A DNA stretch of 64,000 nt from Gracilimonas sp. (lineage in GTDB: Bacteria > Bacteroidota > Rhodothermia > Balneolales > Balneolaceae): positions 1 through 64,000 of the forward strand of contig JAKURD010000001.1 of assembly GCA_022450045.1 (NCBI GenBank), read 5' to 3'. Positions 54,063 through 63,237 of this stretch are shown here, one piece after another. Every line of letters starts with the position of its first letter. Position 1 is the stretch's first letter. A model generated the notes under the pieces. It was not told the DNA's origin. It did no database searches and saw only the letters and a program-made list of their open reading frames with translations. Made by a program: the position numbers and the translations under genes.

Positions 54063-55646
54063 GCATATCGTGTATTTGAAAGTGAGGACAGAGAAAAAGC
54101 TATCAAAAAATATGCTATTTCAAACCTGAACCCGCTTTGTACCCTGCGTTATTCGGCCACGCACCGAAATACCTACAACCTTATTTATAAACTCGATCCG
54201 GTTGATGCTTTCGAACGTGGATTGGTAAAAAAAATTGAAGTGGCATCCGTTGTTGCTGAAGACAGCTATCATGCGGCCTTCATTTCAGTGCGCGATTTAA
54301 AATCAAAAAATAACAAGCTGAAAGCTTATTTAACCTTTCATAAAGACACCGATTCTGGTCCAAAAGAATCAAATGTAACGGTTACACATGGAGATGACCT
54401 CTATGAAAAATCTAATGAAAGAACCGCCTATCAAAATGGCTATATCGTTACCGAGATTAACGTAACACCCGGCCGGGAGTTTATTCGTTTTTCCAACGGA
54501 CAGCGATTGGGAATTGGAGATTCACAAGGCGGCCTTACCGATGAGGTGATGCAGGCTCAAATCAGAAATACCATCGAAGAACATCTGGAGAAAGAAATTG
54601 AATTGAAAGACCGGGATATGAGAACATTGGCATAATTCCAAAATCTGAATTCCGAAGGGGTCATTCTGTCCTCATTCAAACCTGAACATGAAGATTTTAG
54701 TCTGGAACTGGAGGAAAAATATCAGCCACTGGAAGCCGAAGTTATTGATGCGATCAGGAAGTACGACTTCAGCCGAAGAATTGAGAACAAGAAAAAAACG
54801 CCGCAAACTAATGCTGAATAAGCAGGTCTATCTGGATGAAGATTTCAAAACCTTGTGGGATAAGATTAATAAGAAAACCCGCTACTGAGTAGAATACGAT
54901 GCCAAAGAGCTTATTGAGAAAAGCGTTAAAGCCATTTCTAAAATCCCAACTATTGGTAAAATTAAGCTGCATACTTACCGGACTACGCAAGAAATAACCC
55001 AAAAAGGTGTAGAAGCTCAACTGGTTGGCCACAGGGTTGAGGAAGTGCAGATGAGTTACAAATTGCCGGATATCGTTGCATATATCCAAAAAGAGACCGA
55101 GCTCACCCGTGCTACGATTGTGGAAATTCTAAAGCAATCCGGCCGACTGGATGAGTTTGTAAATAACCCACAGCGCTTCATGGATGAAATTTCATCTGCC
55201 ATAAATGACACCTTACGATCATTGATGATTGGCGGGATCAACTATGAAAAAGTGGAAGGCCAGATTTATGAGATGAGACGATTTGAAGAGGAAGAGCTGG
55301 TATCATACTTAAACCGGTTAGTTCCGGTAAAGCACTCTGTCTATGATTTTGTTGAGTACGATTCTGAGGTTGAAAAAAGATTTGCGGAATAATTAGATAC
55401 CAGAAAATACATCCGGCTATTTGTGAAACTGCCAAAACAGTTCAAAATTGATACGCCAATTGGGGCATTGTAAAGCATGATGAATACGGGGGTGAGGACA
55501 AAGTATATATGGTGAAAGAAACCAAAGGCTCTACCTCGAAAGATCAGTTGAGAATCAGTGAACTTAATAAAATACAGTTTGGAAAAGCTCACTTTGAGGC
55601 TCTTGATGTTGATTACGGGATGGTTAAAAGTGCGAGTGAGGCTTAG
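54063..55646 (+). pseudogene. Type III restriction endonuclease Res subunit, decayed
   Basis: The frame 54063-54635 reads NPLCTLRYSATHRNTYNLIY, KLDPVDAFERGLVKKIEV: a helicase motif region and the domain that follows it in type III Res proteins. After several frameshifts and a TGA at 54886 the C-terminal parts appear: LNKQVYLDEDFKTLWDKINK, 55045-55392 (AYIQKETELTRATIVEILKQ), and YNPDWAIVKHDEYGGEDKVY, VKETKGSTSKDQLR in another frame near 55460-55560, which is the nuclease domain. The N-terminal two thirds and the Mod partner are missing. It cannot work. Confidence 0.7.
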
Positions 55647-56035
55647 GGATCATCCTTAGTCAACACAATTTTTGCTTTACCATCTTCTGATTCTGGATTC
55701 TTTAATTTAGCTACTACTTCAAATGGGCTGTTTTTAAATATCTCTCTTAAAGGTCGTATTATAATTGGCAAGTTCTCAGAAACGATATTACTAATTGACC
55801 TAAATTCGATATAATTATTGATAAAATTATTCTCGCTAAAGTCTTTGAGGCACGGCCTGGCGGCTCCAAGTACTTCTAAGCGTTTATCTTTGTTTGATTT
55901 ATAGGACAATCTTGTTCTTAGCCTAATCCAACATCCTGCGTCTGAATCATACCCGAAACGATATCCGGAATCGATTTCTTCCAGAATGCCTGCTTTTGTT
56001 TTGTTGACATAGATATCAGCCTTTCTATAACTCAT
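55643..56035 (-). pseudogene. HipA-like kinase toxin, truncated by a repeat insertion
   Basis: ATG 56033-56035 (MSYRKADIYVNKTKAGILEE) and IDSGYRFGYDSD match the first ~32 residues of HipA. Then the frame continues with unrelated residues (AGCWIRLRTRLSYKSNKDKR) whose DNA (55909-55949) resembles part of MITE-like element 1. The kinase core is absent. Overlaps hipB by 11 bases, as usual for hipBA pairs. Confidence 0.6.
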
Positions 56036-56248
56036 CACGGTTCTCAATCTTTATAGGGCCCATCTTGTGGCCAAACAGAGCCAGCACTTGGTTCACCTTG
56101 TCCAGCTGAAGGCTTTTCTTCCCCCCTGCTCTAAATCCCGGATAAATCGCAGACTAACCCCGGCCCTTTCAGCCAGGTCTTTTTGAGTCAGGCCCAGTTG
56201 ATTTCTTCGGGTTTTCACAAAATTTATAAGTTCATTTTTTGCAGTCAT
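56025..56248 (-). pseudogene. HipB-like helix-turn-helix antitoxin, frameshifted
   Basis: ATG 56246-56248. MTAKNELINFVKTRRNQLGL, TQKDLAERAGVSLRFIRDLE is a clean HTH_3 (Xre) motif. In the G-run after EQG the frame shifts; the other frame continues KKSLQLDKVNQVLALFGHKM to DEL at 56025. The match to a HipB-type antitoxin is good. Without a full toxin next door it would have no target. Confidence 0.65.
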
Positions 56249-56270
56249 GCTATACCATTACGGGTATAAA

Positions 56271-56467
56271 TTAACGTGAATTCGATATAAAGACCATCTA
56301 TTGAGTACGTTGAACGGTCATTTCGCGGCGAATGCCCGAAATCTTATGGCTGGTCAGGTAGCGAATACGGAATTCATGGCAGCCATTAGATTCCCGTCTC
56401 CACGGGAATGGCCACAAACATCCATTTTTATCCTTTTAACTTAGTTCTTATCTCGAACTCACGTTAA
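56271..56467. repeat. MITE-like element 2 with nested REP-like repeat copy 2
   Basis: About 197 bases between TTAACGTGAATTCGATATAA (left) and its near-inverse ending CTCGAACTCACGTTAA (right). Bases 56419-56460 are the inverse of 35626-35667 with one difference. Inside at 56316-56409 is the second REP-like copy (GGTCATTTCGCGGCGAATGC, hairpin ATTCCCGT-CTCC-ACGGGAAT). The flank 56468-56657 shows no clear gene. Confidence 0.65.
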
Positions 56468-56657
56468 ATTAGTAATATTTAAGTGATTTATATCAGTTCG
56501 GGTATAACATATATACCAAAAGATTGGATCTCGAACAAAATTTTGAAGTAACCCTTTTCTCCGATGAACTTCAAAACCAGGTATATGAGTTGGTACCCCG
56601 CAAAAAAGCCCATACAGGTCTAAACCTGCATAGGCTTGTATATTCATCAACCAGAGG

Positions 56658-57620
56658 TTAGCCCGGTCTTAATGTCATCAACGGCTTGCTCAGCAGCTCG
56701 GCAACGATCGCAGTTGTTGAACCGAGAAGTACTCGTGCGATCCCTGTTCGGCCGTGAGTACTCATCACTACAAGATCTGAATTTTTATTGGCATAATCCG
56801 TGATCTCGGTATGAGCTGAGAATCCTTTTTTGACTATGCTGGTCAGCTTTACAGAATAACTGTTTGAACCGTCTTCCCGAATAAGCAGGTCTTCAAAATC
56901 AACTTCTTTCCGTTTTATGGATAGTTTTAGCTCAGGATTTTCATTGAAGTAATCAGCAATATTTTTGATCAAAGCCTGATATACAGCTTCATCATCTTCA
57001 ATAGTCATTGGCATAACTTCCATCCCCAGAGAATATGGCTCAATGATGTGCATTAAAACGATCTGTGCATCAAATGTAGTAGCAAGATCAAATGCCTCCG
57101 CCAATGGTGCGGCAGAATCTTCTGAGCCATCTACCGGCACGAGGATCTCATGGACAGACTCCTCGTCAAAGGCTTTATCAATGCTCAGTACGGGTTTTTC
57201 TGAATACCGGATTACTTTCTCAGTAATGTTACTTCTGCAATCATCGGTCTTATGGCTTCCCGTATTAGACATGATGATCAGGTCATACTGACTTTTATTC
57301 CCCTGTTCCGCAATTACCTGGGCGGGTTTTCTTCCTACAAGATTTATTAGCTGGCCGCGGTGTTCTTTGGGTATATATTCCTCTGCAATATCATGCAGTT
57401 TTTCATTGGTCTGTTTCAACACTTTGGGATAAATATCCTTCTCCATGTCAAATGGAACGCCTAAGTGCTGCATGCTTTCATCATAATAGCTCATCAGTGG
57501 AATCACATGCATCAGATCAACGGTACTGCCATACCATTTTACAAACCTGGCAGCCATTTTTACTGCTTCAAGCGAAGCGTCTGAAAAGTCGATCGGGACT
57601 AAGATATGCCTGGCTTTCAT
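56658..57620 (-). CDS. Tandem universal stress protein (UspA)
   Basis: 320 residues in two UspA domains. Each begins with the Rossmann start (ILVPIDFSDASLEAVKMAAR; HEILVPVDGSEDSAAPLAEA) and the second ends with the ATP-binding VVMSTHGRTGIARVLLGSTT. The first has DLIIMSNTGSHKTDDCRSNI. ATP-binding Usp proteins are induced in starvation and stress. Strong AGGAGG before the ATG. It is 361 bases from a second such gene; no TTAAGC repeat is present. Confidence 0.92.
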   Translation of the reverse strand: MKARHILVPIDFSDASLEAVKMAARFVKWYGSTVDLMHVIPLMSYYDESMQHLGVPFDMEKDIYPKVLKQTNEKLHDIAEEYIPKEHRGQLINLVGRKPAQVIAEQGNKSQYDLIIMSNTGSHKTDDCRSNITEKVIRYSEKPVLSIDKAFDEESVHEILVPVDGSEDSAAPLAEAFDLATTFDAQIVLMHIIEPYSLGMEVMPMTIEDDEAVYQALIKNIADYFNENPELKLSIKRKEVDFEDLLIREDGSNSYSVKLTSIVKKGFSAHTEITDYANKNSDLVVMSTHGRTGIARVLLGSTTAIVAELLSKPLMTLRPG

Positions 57621-57981
57621 AACAACCTCCTTTTATTAGTCGTTATTCAAATGTAATAAAAAACTGTGAAGGATAGATGAAGGAGGTTTGGGACGGACGA
57701 CCGTTCCGCTAAAAACTTAAAAGATCCGGTGGGCTTAATCAACCACCGAATCCTTCCGGTACACAAGCGAAGGGTTTCCAAAAAACTATACGCAATGCAT
57801 TGTACTCGATTAACCCTTCGCTGATATTGGCAACCGGACCAGCTCAGAGCCCTTCGTACGTTTTACGCCTCACGAACTTGCTGGCTTTGCCGGTCCTTCG
57901 GGGGACCCTCCTTTAGAATTCAGCATAGCTTGGTACGGTTCGCAGTAAGGAAACTCATTTTGAATTTTCTCACTCCCAATA
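57621..57981. other. Gap between two UspA genes
   Basis: No gene or clean hairpin. CTTAA-like words occur at 57715 and 57733 but are 12 bases apart between half-sites, so do not match the direct-repeat promoter. Confidence 0.5.
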
Positions 57982-58962
57982 TCAATCCTCAAGATCCGGC
58001 TTAATCGTTATTTGAGGCTTCTCCAGATGCTGAATAACCTGTTCGGTGGTAGAGCCAAGAAGCATTCGGGAAAGCCCTGTTCTTCCATGAGTACTCATCA
58101 CCACCAGGTCGGCATTGTTATTACAGTAGTCAACGATCTCGTGGTGAGCTGCTATAGATTTTCGAACAATGGTCTTGAAATCTATCGATTCCATTTTACC
58201 GTCCTCGTTGTGGATCAACGTATCGTGATAAAGTTTGTCTCCGTCCTTAATTTCAAAATCATATTCATCATAATCACTGAAAAACGATTTCAATCGGCCT
58301 TTAAGGCCTCCATATACCGCTTTTTCATCAATTCCGAGCGTAGTCGGTTCAACACCGTGAAGGTCGTGAGTGTACATTTCTATTACGTTTAGCAACTCCA
58401 GTTTCGCTCCAAATTTCCTTGCCATATCAAAAGCCATCGGGATGGCAGCCAGTGAGTTATTGGAGAAGTCACATGGAACAACAATCGTATTCAACTTCTC
58501 CACAAACATGGTTTCGGAAAGAGTGAGGATGGGAGTTTTTGACCTTCGGACAATTTTATCGGTTGCACTTCCGTGAAAAAAATCGGCGTAGTGGCTGCCT
58601 CGTGCGCTCATGATCACCAAATCATAATTTCCTTTGTCTATTTGCTTTAAAATAGAATCAGATGGTTTTCTGTCAATAGTGACGATGTACTCTCCCCGCC
58701 GTTCTTTATCTTTGATATGTTCATTCGCAAAAGCACTCAGTTCCTTACGTTGAGTTTCGATCAACTTCGGATAAATATCCTGACTCATATTCAGGGGCAC
58801 CCCGATCTTATCAAAGCTGTCGCCCAGATATTTCGATAAGGGAATGACATGCATGAGATCTACCATGCAATCAAACCTGTCAATGAACAGATCTGCAGAT
58901 GCTAAGGCTGCATTGGATTTTTCGGATAGATCGGTGGGAATTAAAACTCGTTTGATATCCAT
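57982..58962 (-). CDS. Tandem universal stress protein (UspA), second copy
   Basis: 326 residues, two UspA domains. Start MDIKRVLIPTDLSEKSNAAL, then DLVIMSARGSHYADFFHGSA, and in the second domain NTIVVPCDFSNNSLAAIP and VVMSTHGRTGLSRMLLGSTT, the G-2x-G-9x-G(S/T) ATP motif. AAAAAGGAGAG precedes the ATG. Related to the copy at 56658 by design, likely an old duplication. Confidence 0.92.
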   Translation of the reverse strand: MDIKRVLIPTDLSEKSNAALASADLFIDRFDCMVDLMHVIPLSKYLGDSFDKIGVPLNMSQDIYPKLIETQRKELSAFANEHIKDKERRGEYIVTIDRKPSDSILKQIDKGNYDLVIMSARGSHYADFFHGSATDKIVRRSKTPILTLSETMFVEKLNTIVVPCDFSNNSLAAIPMAFDMARKFGAKLELLNVIEMYTHDLHGVEPTTLGIDEKAVYGGLKGRLKSFFSDYDEYDFEIKDGDKLYHDTLIHNEDGKMESIDFKTIVRKSIAAHHEIVDYCNNNADLVVMSTHGRTGLSRMLLGSTTEQVIQHLEKPQITIKPDLED

Positions 58963-59071
58963 GACTCTCCTTTTTGATTGATAACTCTATTAATAAAATA
59001 AGTTAGCGGATGATAATGTTCCATCATCTCTGAAAATAAAGTTGTATAACGAACCAGCGGCCTGTGCCTGG

Positions 59072-60217
59072 TTATTTTTCCCGAAGCCGTTCCAAACCGC
59101 CTACCATCAATATTCCTGCTAATATCCCGATCATCCCACCCCATACATTGGGATCGTCTTCCTCTTTGGCCCCTATCCAGCCCGGAACATAAGGTTCCGA
59201 TCTTATCAATTTGTTTTTAACCGTCTCGATCTCCACCTGTTTCATCTCATCAAAATTTGACTCAGCATTCGAAACTTTACCCAGTCGTTCATATTCCGGC
59301 AGATTGGTATCCGGCGGGTTTTCCATGAGTTCCTGCACTTTGGGATGATCCATGTATTGCACCTCCGACACACTCACCTGCTGCACAAATTCCCGATGCT
59401 GATAGGGCCATATCACATATAAAGAACCAATCAAAAAGCCGATCAATACCGCAATGGTTTGGGGATGATATTTTGAAAGAAGCCAAGACAAAAAGCGTGA
59501 AAAAACGGCTAAGCCAACGATGGCTCCCAGCACAAACGGCAACAGGCCCATCATTCCATCCAGGGTTTCCACCCCTCCGATTTTCCCGATCTGTGAAAGC
59601 AGATAATCGTACTTTCGCATGATGAGCAAAAGGTACGAGCCCGAGATTCCCGGTAATATCATAGCACAGATAGCAATGCTTCCGCTCAAAAATACAAAGG
59701 CCGGATGTTCGGGGGTATCAACGGGAACCAGGGAGACGATCCATATTCCGAAAGCCATCCCCAAAACCAGCATTCCCAGTTCTATTTTTGAGAACCGCTC
59801 CAATGCTTTGATCAAGATATAGATGGAGCCTACGATCAACCCAAAGAACAAGCCATATACAATTTCGGGATGGGTAAACATATATATCTGAAGGGGTACT
59901 ACCTTCGTGAAAAAGGCGAGTGCTGAGAATATCCCAAGAAATAAAATCCCCAAAAAAAAGAAATGTACCTCACCAAAAGCCTCTTTCCATTTGAAGGAGA
60001 AGAGTGTCTTTATAAATCTCCCGTTTACACTTTTGATGGCGTTGAGCAACCGTTCATAAATACCCACGATCAAAGCCATGGTACCCCCACTCACACCGGG
60101 CACAATATCAGCCGAGCCCATCAAAAATCCTTTCAGGGCAAGGAACGGAGCTTCTTTGATTGTGGTGGTGTCTTTGGGGGAGCTTTTCTTTTCTTCCGCC
60201 ACTATCCTTCTCCCCAT
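59072..60217 (-). CDS. DUF368 membrane transporter-like protein
   Basis: 381 residues, about ten helices. GFLMGSADIVPGVSGGTMAL and MILPGISGSYLLLIMRKYDY are the paired PGxSG loops of DUF368; a family member in archaea and bacteria is proposed as a polyprenyl-phosphate flippase. The long C-terminal insert (VSEVQYMDHPKVQELMENPP) before the last helix is unusual. Overlaps the pcm stop by 16 bases, so co-expressed with it. Confidence 0.88.
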   Translation of the reverse strand: MGRRIVAEEKKSSPKDTTTIKEAPFLALKGFLMGSADIVPGVSGGTMALIVGIYERLLNAIKSVNGRFIKTLFSFKWKEAFGEVHFFFLGILFLGIFSALAFFTKVVPLQIYMFTHPEIVYGLFFGLIVGSIYILIKALERFSKIELGMLVLGMAFGIWIVSLVPVDTPEHPAFVFLSGSIAICAMILPGISGSYLLLIMRKYDYLLSQIGKIGGVETLDGMMGLLPFVLGAIVGLAVFSRFLSWLLSKYHPQTIAVLIGFLIGSLYVIWPYQHREFVQQVSVSEVQYMDHPKVQELMENPPDTNLPEYERLGKVSNAESNFDEMKQVEIETVKNKLIRSEPYVPGWIGAKEEDDPNVWGGMIGILAGILMVGGLERLREK

Positions 60218-60855
60218 CCTTTTTCGCCGATAAGGGGCACGAATTTAAAATCAGCCAGTTCTTCGCGCTCATATTCATTCTCTGAAACCCGGGTGATCCT
60301 CAACATCATTTGTTTCTCATCATCACCGACTGGAATTACCAGCCGGCCCCCAATGTCAAGCTGCTGCACCAGATCGTCAGGCACCACAGGCGCGCCGGCA
60401 GTTACAACAATTCCATCATAAGGAGCATAGGTGGACCAACCCAGAGTGCCATCGCCTACCTTAAGCATGGCAGTATATCCAAATTCCCTAAGCGCTTCTT
60501 TGGCCCGGTGGTATAGATCCCTGTGGCGTTCCACGCTATAAACCTCTGCTCCAAGTTCGCATAAAACCATACACTGATATCCTGAACCGGTTCCAATTTC
60601 AAGGATCCTGTCGCCAGGCTCTATAGCCAATAATTCGGTTTGAGCTGCCACCGTAAAAGGCTGTGAAATGGTTTGCCCCATTCCGATGGGCAAGGCTGTA
60701 TCGTTGTAGGCTTTGGTGTGAAGGGCTGTGTCGATCAGCTTATGACGCGGAATTTTTCCAATGGCATTCAATACGCGCTGGTTTTCTATGCCTTTTTCTT
60801 TCAAAAGCTCTACTAATTGCTTTCGCGGCCGAACAAATCTGCGATCTTGTTGCAA
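60202..60855 (-). CDS. pcm: Protein-L-isoaspartate O-methyltransferase
   Basis: 217 residues. N-terminal active-site region PIGMGQTISQPFTVAAQTEL, SAM motif ILEIGTGSGYQCMVLCELGA and YDGIVVTAGAPVVPDDLVQQ are standard. It repairs isoaspartyl residues in aged proteins. Upstream start MQQDRRFVRPRKQLVELLKE is the usual one. Divergent from lgt. Confidence 0.95.
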   Translation of the reverse strand: MQQDRRFVRPRKQLVELLKEKGIENQRVLNAIGKIPRHKLIDTALHTKAYNDTALPIGMGQTISQPFTVAAQTELLAIEPGDRILEIGTGSGYQCMVLCELGAEVYSVERHRDLYHRAKEALREFGYTAMLKVGDGTLGWSTYAPYDGIVVTAGAPVVPDDLVQQLDIGGRLVIPVGDDEKQMMLRITRVSENEYEREELADFKFVPLIGEKGWGEG

Positions 60856-61028
60856 AATATACTTATTTATCTACCTGTTGATCTGTTTTACAAGTATAGG
60901 CATTTGGTTCAAAAAATGAGGTGATAATTTTACGCGATCTCTCAAAAAATGCCTGCTTTCTTTAATTGGATTTTTTTATCGTGCACACCTTCTTATTTTC
61001 TGTATGAATTTTTCAATCAATCGACCTT

Positions 61029-61868
61029 ATGATCTTAGCACTGCTTGATAATCTGACTTGGGGTATTGACCCTGTAATATTTGAACTCGGTCCCATTGCC
61101 CCACGCTGGTATGGAGTTTTATTTGCAGGTGCTTTCGTTTCCGGATACCTGTTTGGAGTAAGGATGTGGAAAGATGCCGGACGTAAGGTTGAAGAGATGG
61201 AAAACATCCTTACCTGGATCTTGGTTGGCACTGTAATAGGCGCAAGGCTTGGCCATGTTATCTTTTACGATCCTTCTTACTACCTGCGGAATTTAGATCA
61301 GGTACTGGCGGTTTGGAACGGCGGCCTGGCAAGTCACGGTGCAGCTATCGGGATTGTCATTGCCATGTATTATCTGGCCAAGAAAACTCCAAAAATGAAT
61401 TTCTGGTGGCTTGCCGACCGGGTGGTAATCCCAACAGCCGTGGGTGGTGCTTTTATTCGTTTGGGGAATTTCACGAATTCTGAGATCTATGGGCATGAAA
61501 CGGATGCTCCCTGGGGTGTTATTTTTTCAAATCTTCCCGGACCTGCAGGCATGATCCCTCGTCACCCGACCATGCTTTATGAGGCTTTGCTTTGCATCAT
61601 CGTTTTTGCAGTTCTATGGGCAATCTATAAAAAATATAAGTCTAATCCACCCAGCGGCTCTTTGTTTGGAACTTTTTTGATCTTATTATTTTCCGGGCGG
61701 TTCTTTCTTGAATACACCAAGATACCACAAGCCGACTTCGCCAGTGAATGGGCCATTAATATGGGACAAATACTGAGTATCCCATTGGTGTTGATCGGAC
61801 TCTATATTGTCATCAAGGTGGTGGATTGGAATGAGCAGGGCACAAACTTAAAACAGACAGATTCCTAA
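61029..61868 (+). CDS. lgt: Prolipoprotein diacylglyceryl transferase
   Basis: 279 residues, seven helices. RWYGVLFAGAFVSGYLFGVR, the GARLGHVIFYDP region, the ARxxG-like PTAVGGAFIRLGNFTNSEIY and RHPTMLYEALLCIIVFAVL signatures of Lgt are present. It adds the lipid to prolipoproteins such as the SusD and other lipoproteins here. Its stop overlaps the end of the convergent porin gene by 4 bases. Confidence 0.95.
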   Translation: MILALLDNLTWGIDPVIFELGPIAPRWYGVLFAGAFVSGYLFGVRMWKDAGRKVEEMENILTWILVGTVIGARLGHVIFYDPSYYLRNLDQVLAVWNGGLASHGAAIGIVIAMYYLAKKTPKMNFWWLADRVVIPTAVGGAFIRLGNFTNSEIYGHETDAPWGVIFSNLPGPAGMIPRHPTMLYEALLCIIVFAVLWAIYKKYKSNPPSGSLFGTFLILLFSGRFFLEYTKIPQADFASEWAINMGQILSIPLVLIGLYIVIKVVDWNEQGTNLKQTDS

Positions 61869-63133
61869 AATCCGATGTTCAATCGAATTCCGGCTACCAG
61901 GGAATTATCGAGTGTTCCGTCAAAACCGGGATTGATGACATATTGCACATTTGGCTGAATGCCGGCATAGTCATTCAGCATAATTTTGTGGGTAAATTCA
62001 ATGTTGGTTTCTGCTTCTTCGGGACGATTTGAATTAAGCATGGTATTGTTGATATAGCCGGCGCCCCCCAGTGCATGTGCAAAGGCAATTCCTGTTTCAT
62101 CATCGGTTCTTGAGGGCAACAAACCTGTGAATACCATCCCTCCTCCATAAAAACTGTCAAGCATATTCGTTTTTGGATTTGACCATCCCGCCCGGGCAAA
62201 TACTTTTATGCTTTTCGGAGATGCATCTTCCCTCTTCAACACTTCATACTCACCCAAAGCATATACTCCGTACTCATGTTCAGATCCGGTTCCATCCCAG
62301 ATATCCTTTTCCCTGGAATAATACCAGGCTCCGATACCAATATTGTTATCCGAGCCATTACCGGGACTTAAAATTTTTTGCAGCCGGGCGGTTCTGTTTC
62401 TCATCTGTAAGTTTTGATTACTTAAGGAATGAAGCCCCAATTCACCTATATAAAATAACCCATCTTCTTCTCTCAAAAACACCTTTGTGCCTCTTGAGTT
62501 TTCCGGATTGGAAGGAACGCCGTCTAAAACTGCAGCCTGAAATACCATACCTTTATACACATTCACTTTTAACCGTACTGCCAGTGAGGTATGTGGAAAT
62601 GTTGAAGGGCCCATCTTTCCGCTCAAAGCTATCGTGGGATCTAATCCGCTGGAGCTATTCAGAAACAGAAGGCTGCTATTCAAAGCATTGAATTCTGAGT
62701 TTATATCGTAAAGGCCAACCAGAATAGAGCTGTTTGCAAGAAAGAATTTCTTTTGTGCCCAAAACTCAAATATCCTCCATGAGTTCTCTGCCTCAATATT
62801 GCTGATGCCCTGTACATCTCCTGCATATGAAGAAATACTATTCCCCTGGTTCCCCAATCCGTACACGTAAAAGGTAGTTCCTGAAAAGCCAAACGGCAGG
62901 TTTTCAAAATTTGCTTCCAGGTTTACGTCAATGTTATCCAGATACACCGTTCCGGTGTTAGCTCCGCCGGTTGTGTTCGTGAAAATATCTCCGTTGTAGC
63001 TTACACTAACTTTAAAGGGCCCGTCTTCTTGCGAAATTTGCGCGCAAACTGTTATTGAAGTAAGCAGAATAAATAATGTGCTTACTGCTACTTTTCCGAC
63101 TCTATCATGTAATAATACAATACTTCCTCTCAT
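61865..63133 (-). CDS. OprB-type carbohydrate-selective porin
   Basis: 422 residues with a signal peptide (VSTLFILLTSITVCAQ). FGFSGTTFYVYGLGNQGNSI, FWAQKKFFLANSSILVGLYD, NSEFNALNSSLLFLNSSSG and the C-terminal VNPGFDGTLDNSLVAGIRLNI with final Phe indicate the OprB-type barrel. Probably sugar uptake. The window ends within a second porin on the same strand 105 bases upstream, separated by a terminator. Confidence 0.8.
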   Translation of the reverse strand: MRGSIVLLHDRVGKVAVSTLFILLTSITVCAQISQEDGPFKVSVSYNGDIFTNTTGGANTGTVYLDNIDVNLEANFENLPFGFSGTTFYVYGLGNQGNSISSYAGDVQGISNIEAENSWRIFEFWAQKKFFLANSSILVGLYDINSEFNALNSSLLFLNSSSGLDPTIALSGKMGPSTFPHTSLAVRLKVNVYKGMVFQAAVLDGVPSNPENSRGTKVFLREEDGLFYIGELGLHSLSNQNLQMRNRTARLQKILSPGNGSDNNIGIGAWYYSREKDIWDGTGSEHEYGVYALGEYEVLKREDASPKSIKVFARAGWSNPKTNMLDSFYGGGMVFTGLLPSRTDDETGIAFAHALGGAGYINNTMLNSNRPEEAETNIEFTHKIMLNDYAGIQPNVQYVINPGFDGTLDNSLVAGIRLNIGF

Positions 63134-63161
63134 AGATATATCATTAAACTATTTTGGATAC

Positions 63162-63189
63162 AAAAAAGCTCCGATTAAAAAATCGGAGC
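63162..63189 (-). terminator. Rho-independent terminator of the 63238 porin
   Basis: Hairpin GCTCCGATT-AAAA-AATCGGAGC at 63168-63189, followed on the minus strand by six T's (63162-63167). It lies between the upstream porin stop and the OprB-type gene start. Confidence 0.8.
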
Positions 63190-63237
63190 CTAACTTAATC
63201 AATGCTATGCTACTTTCCTTATCAGCTCTTTACTCTT

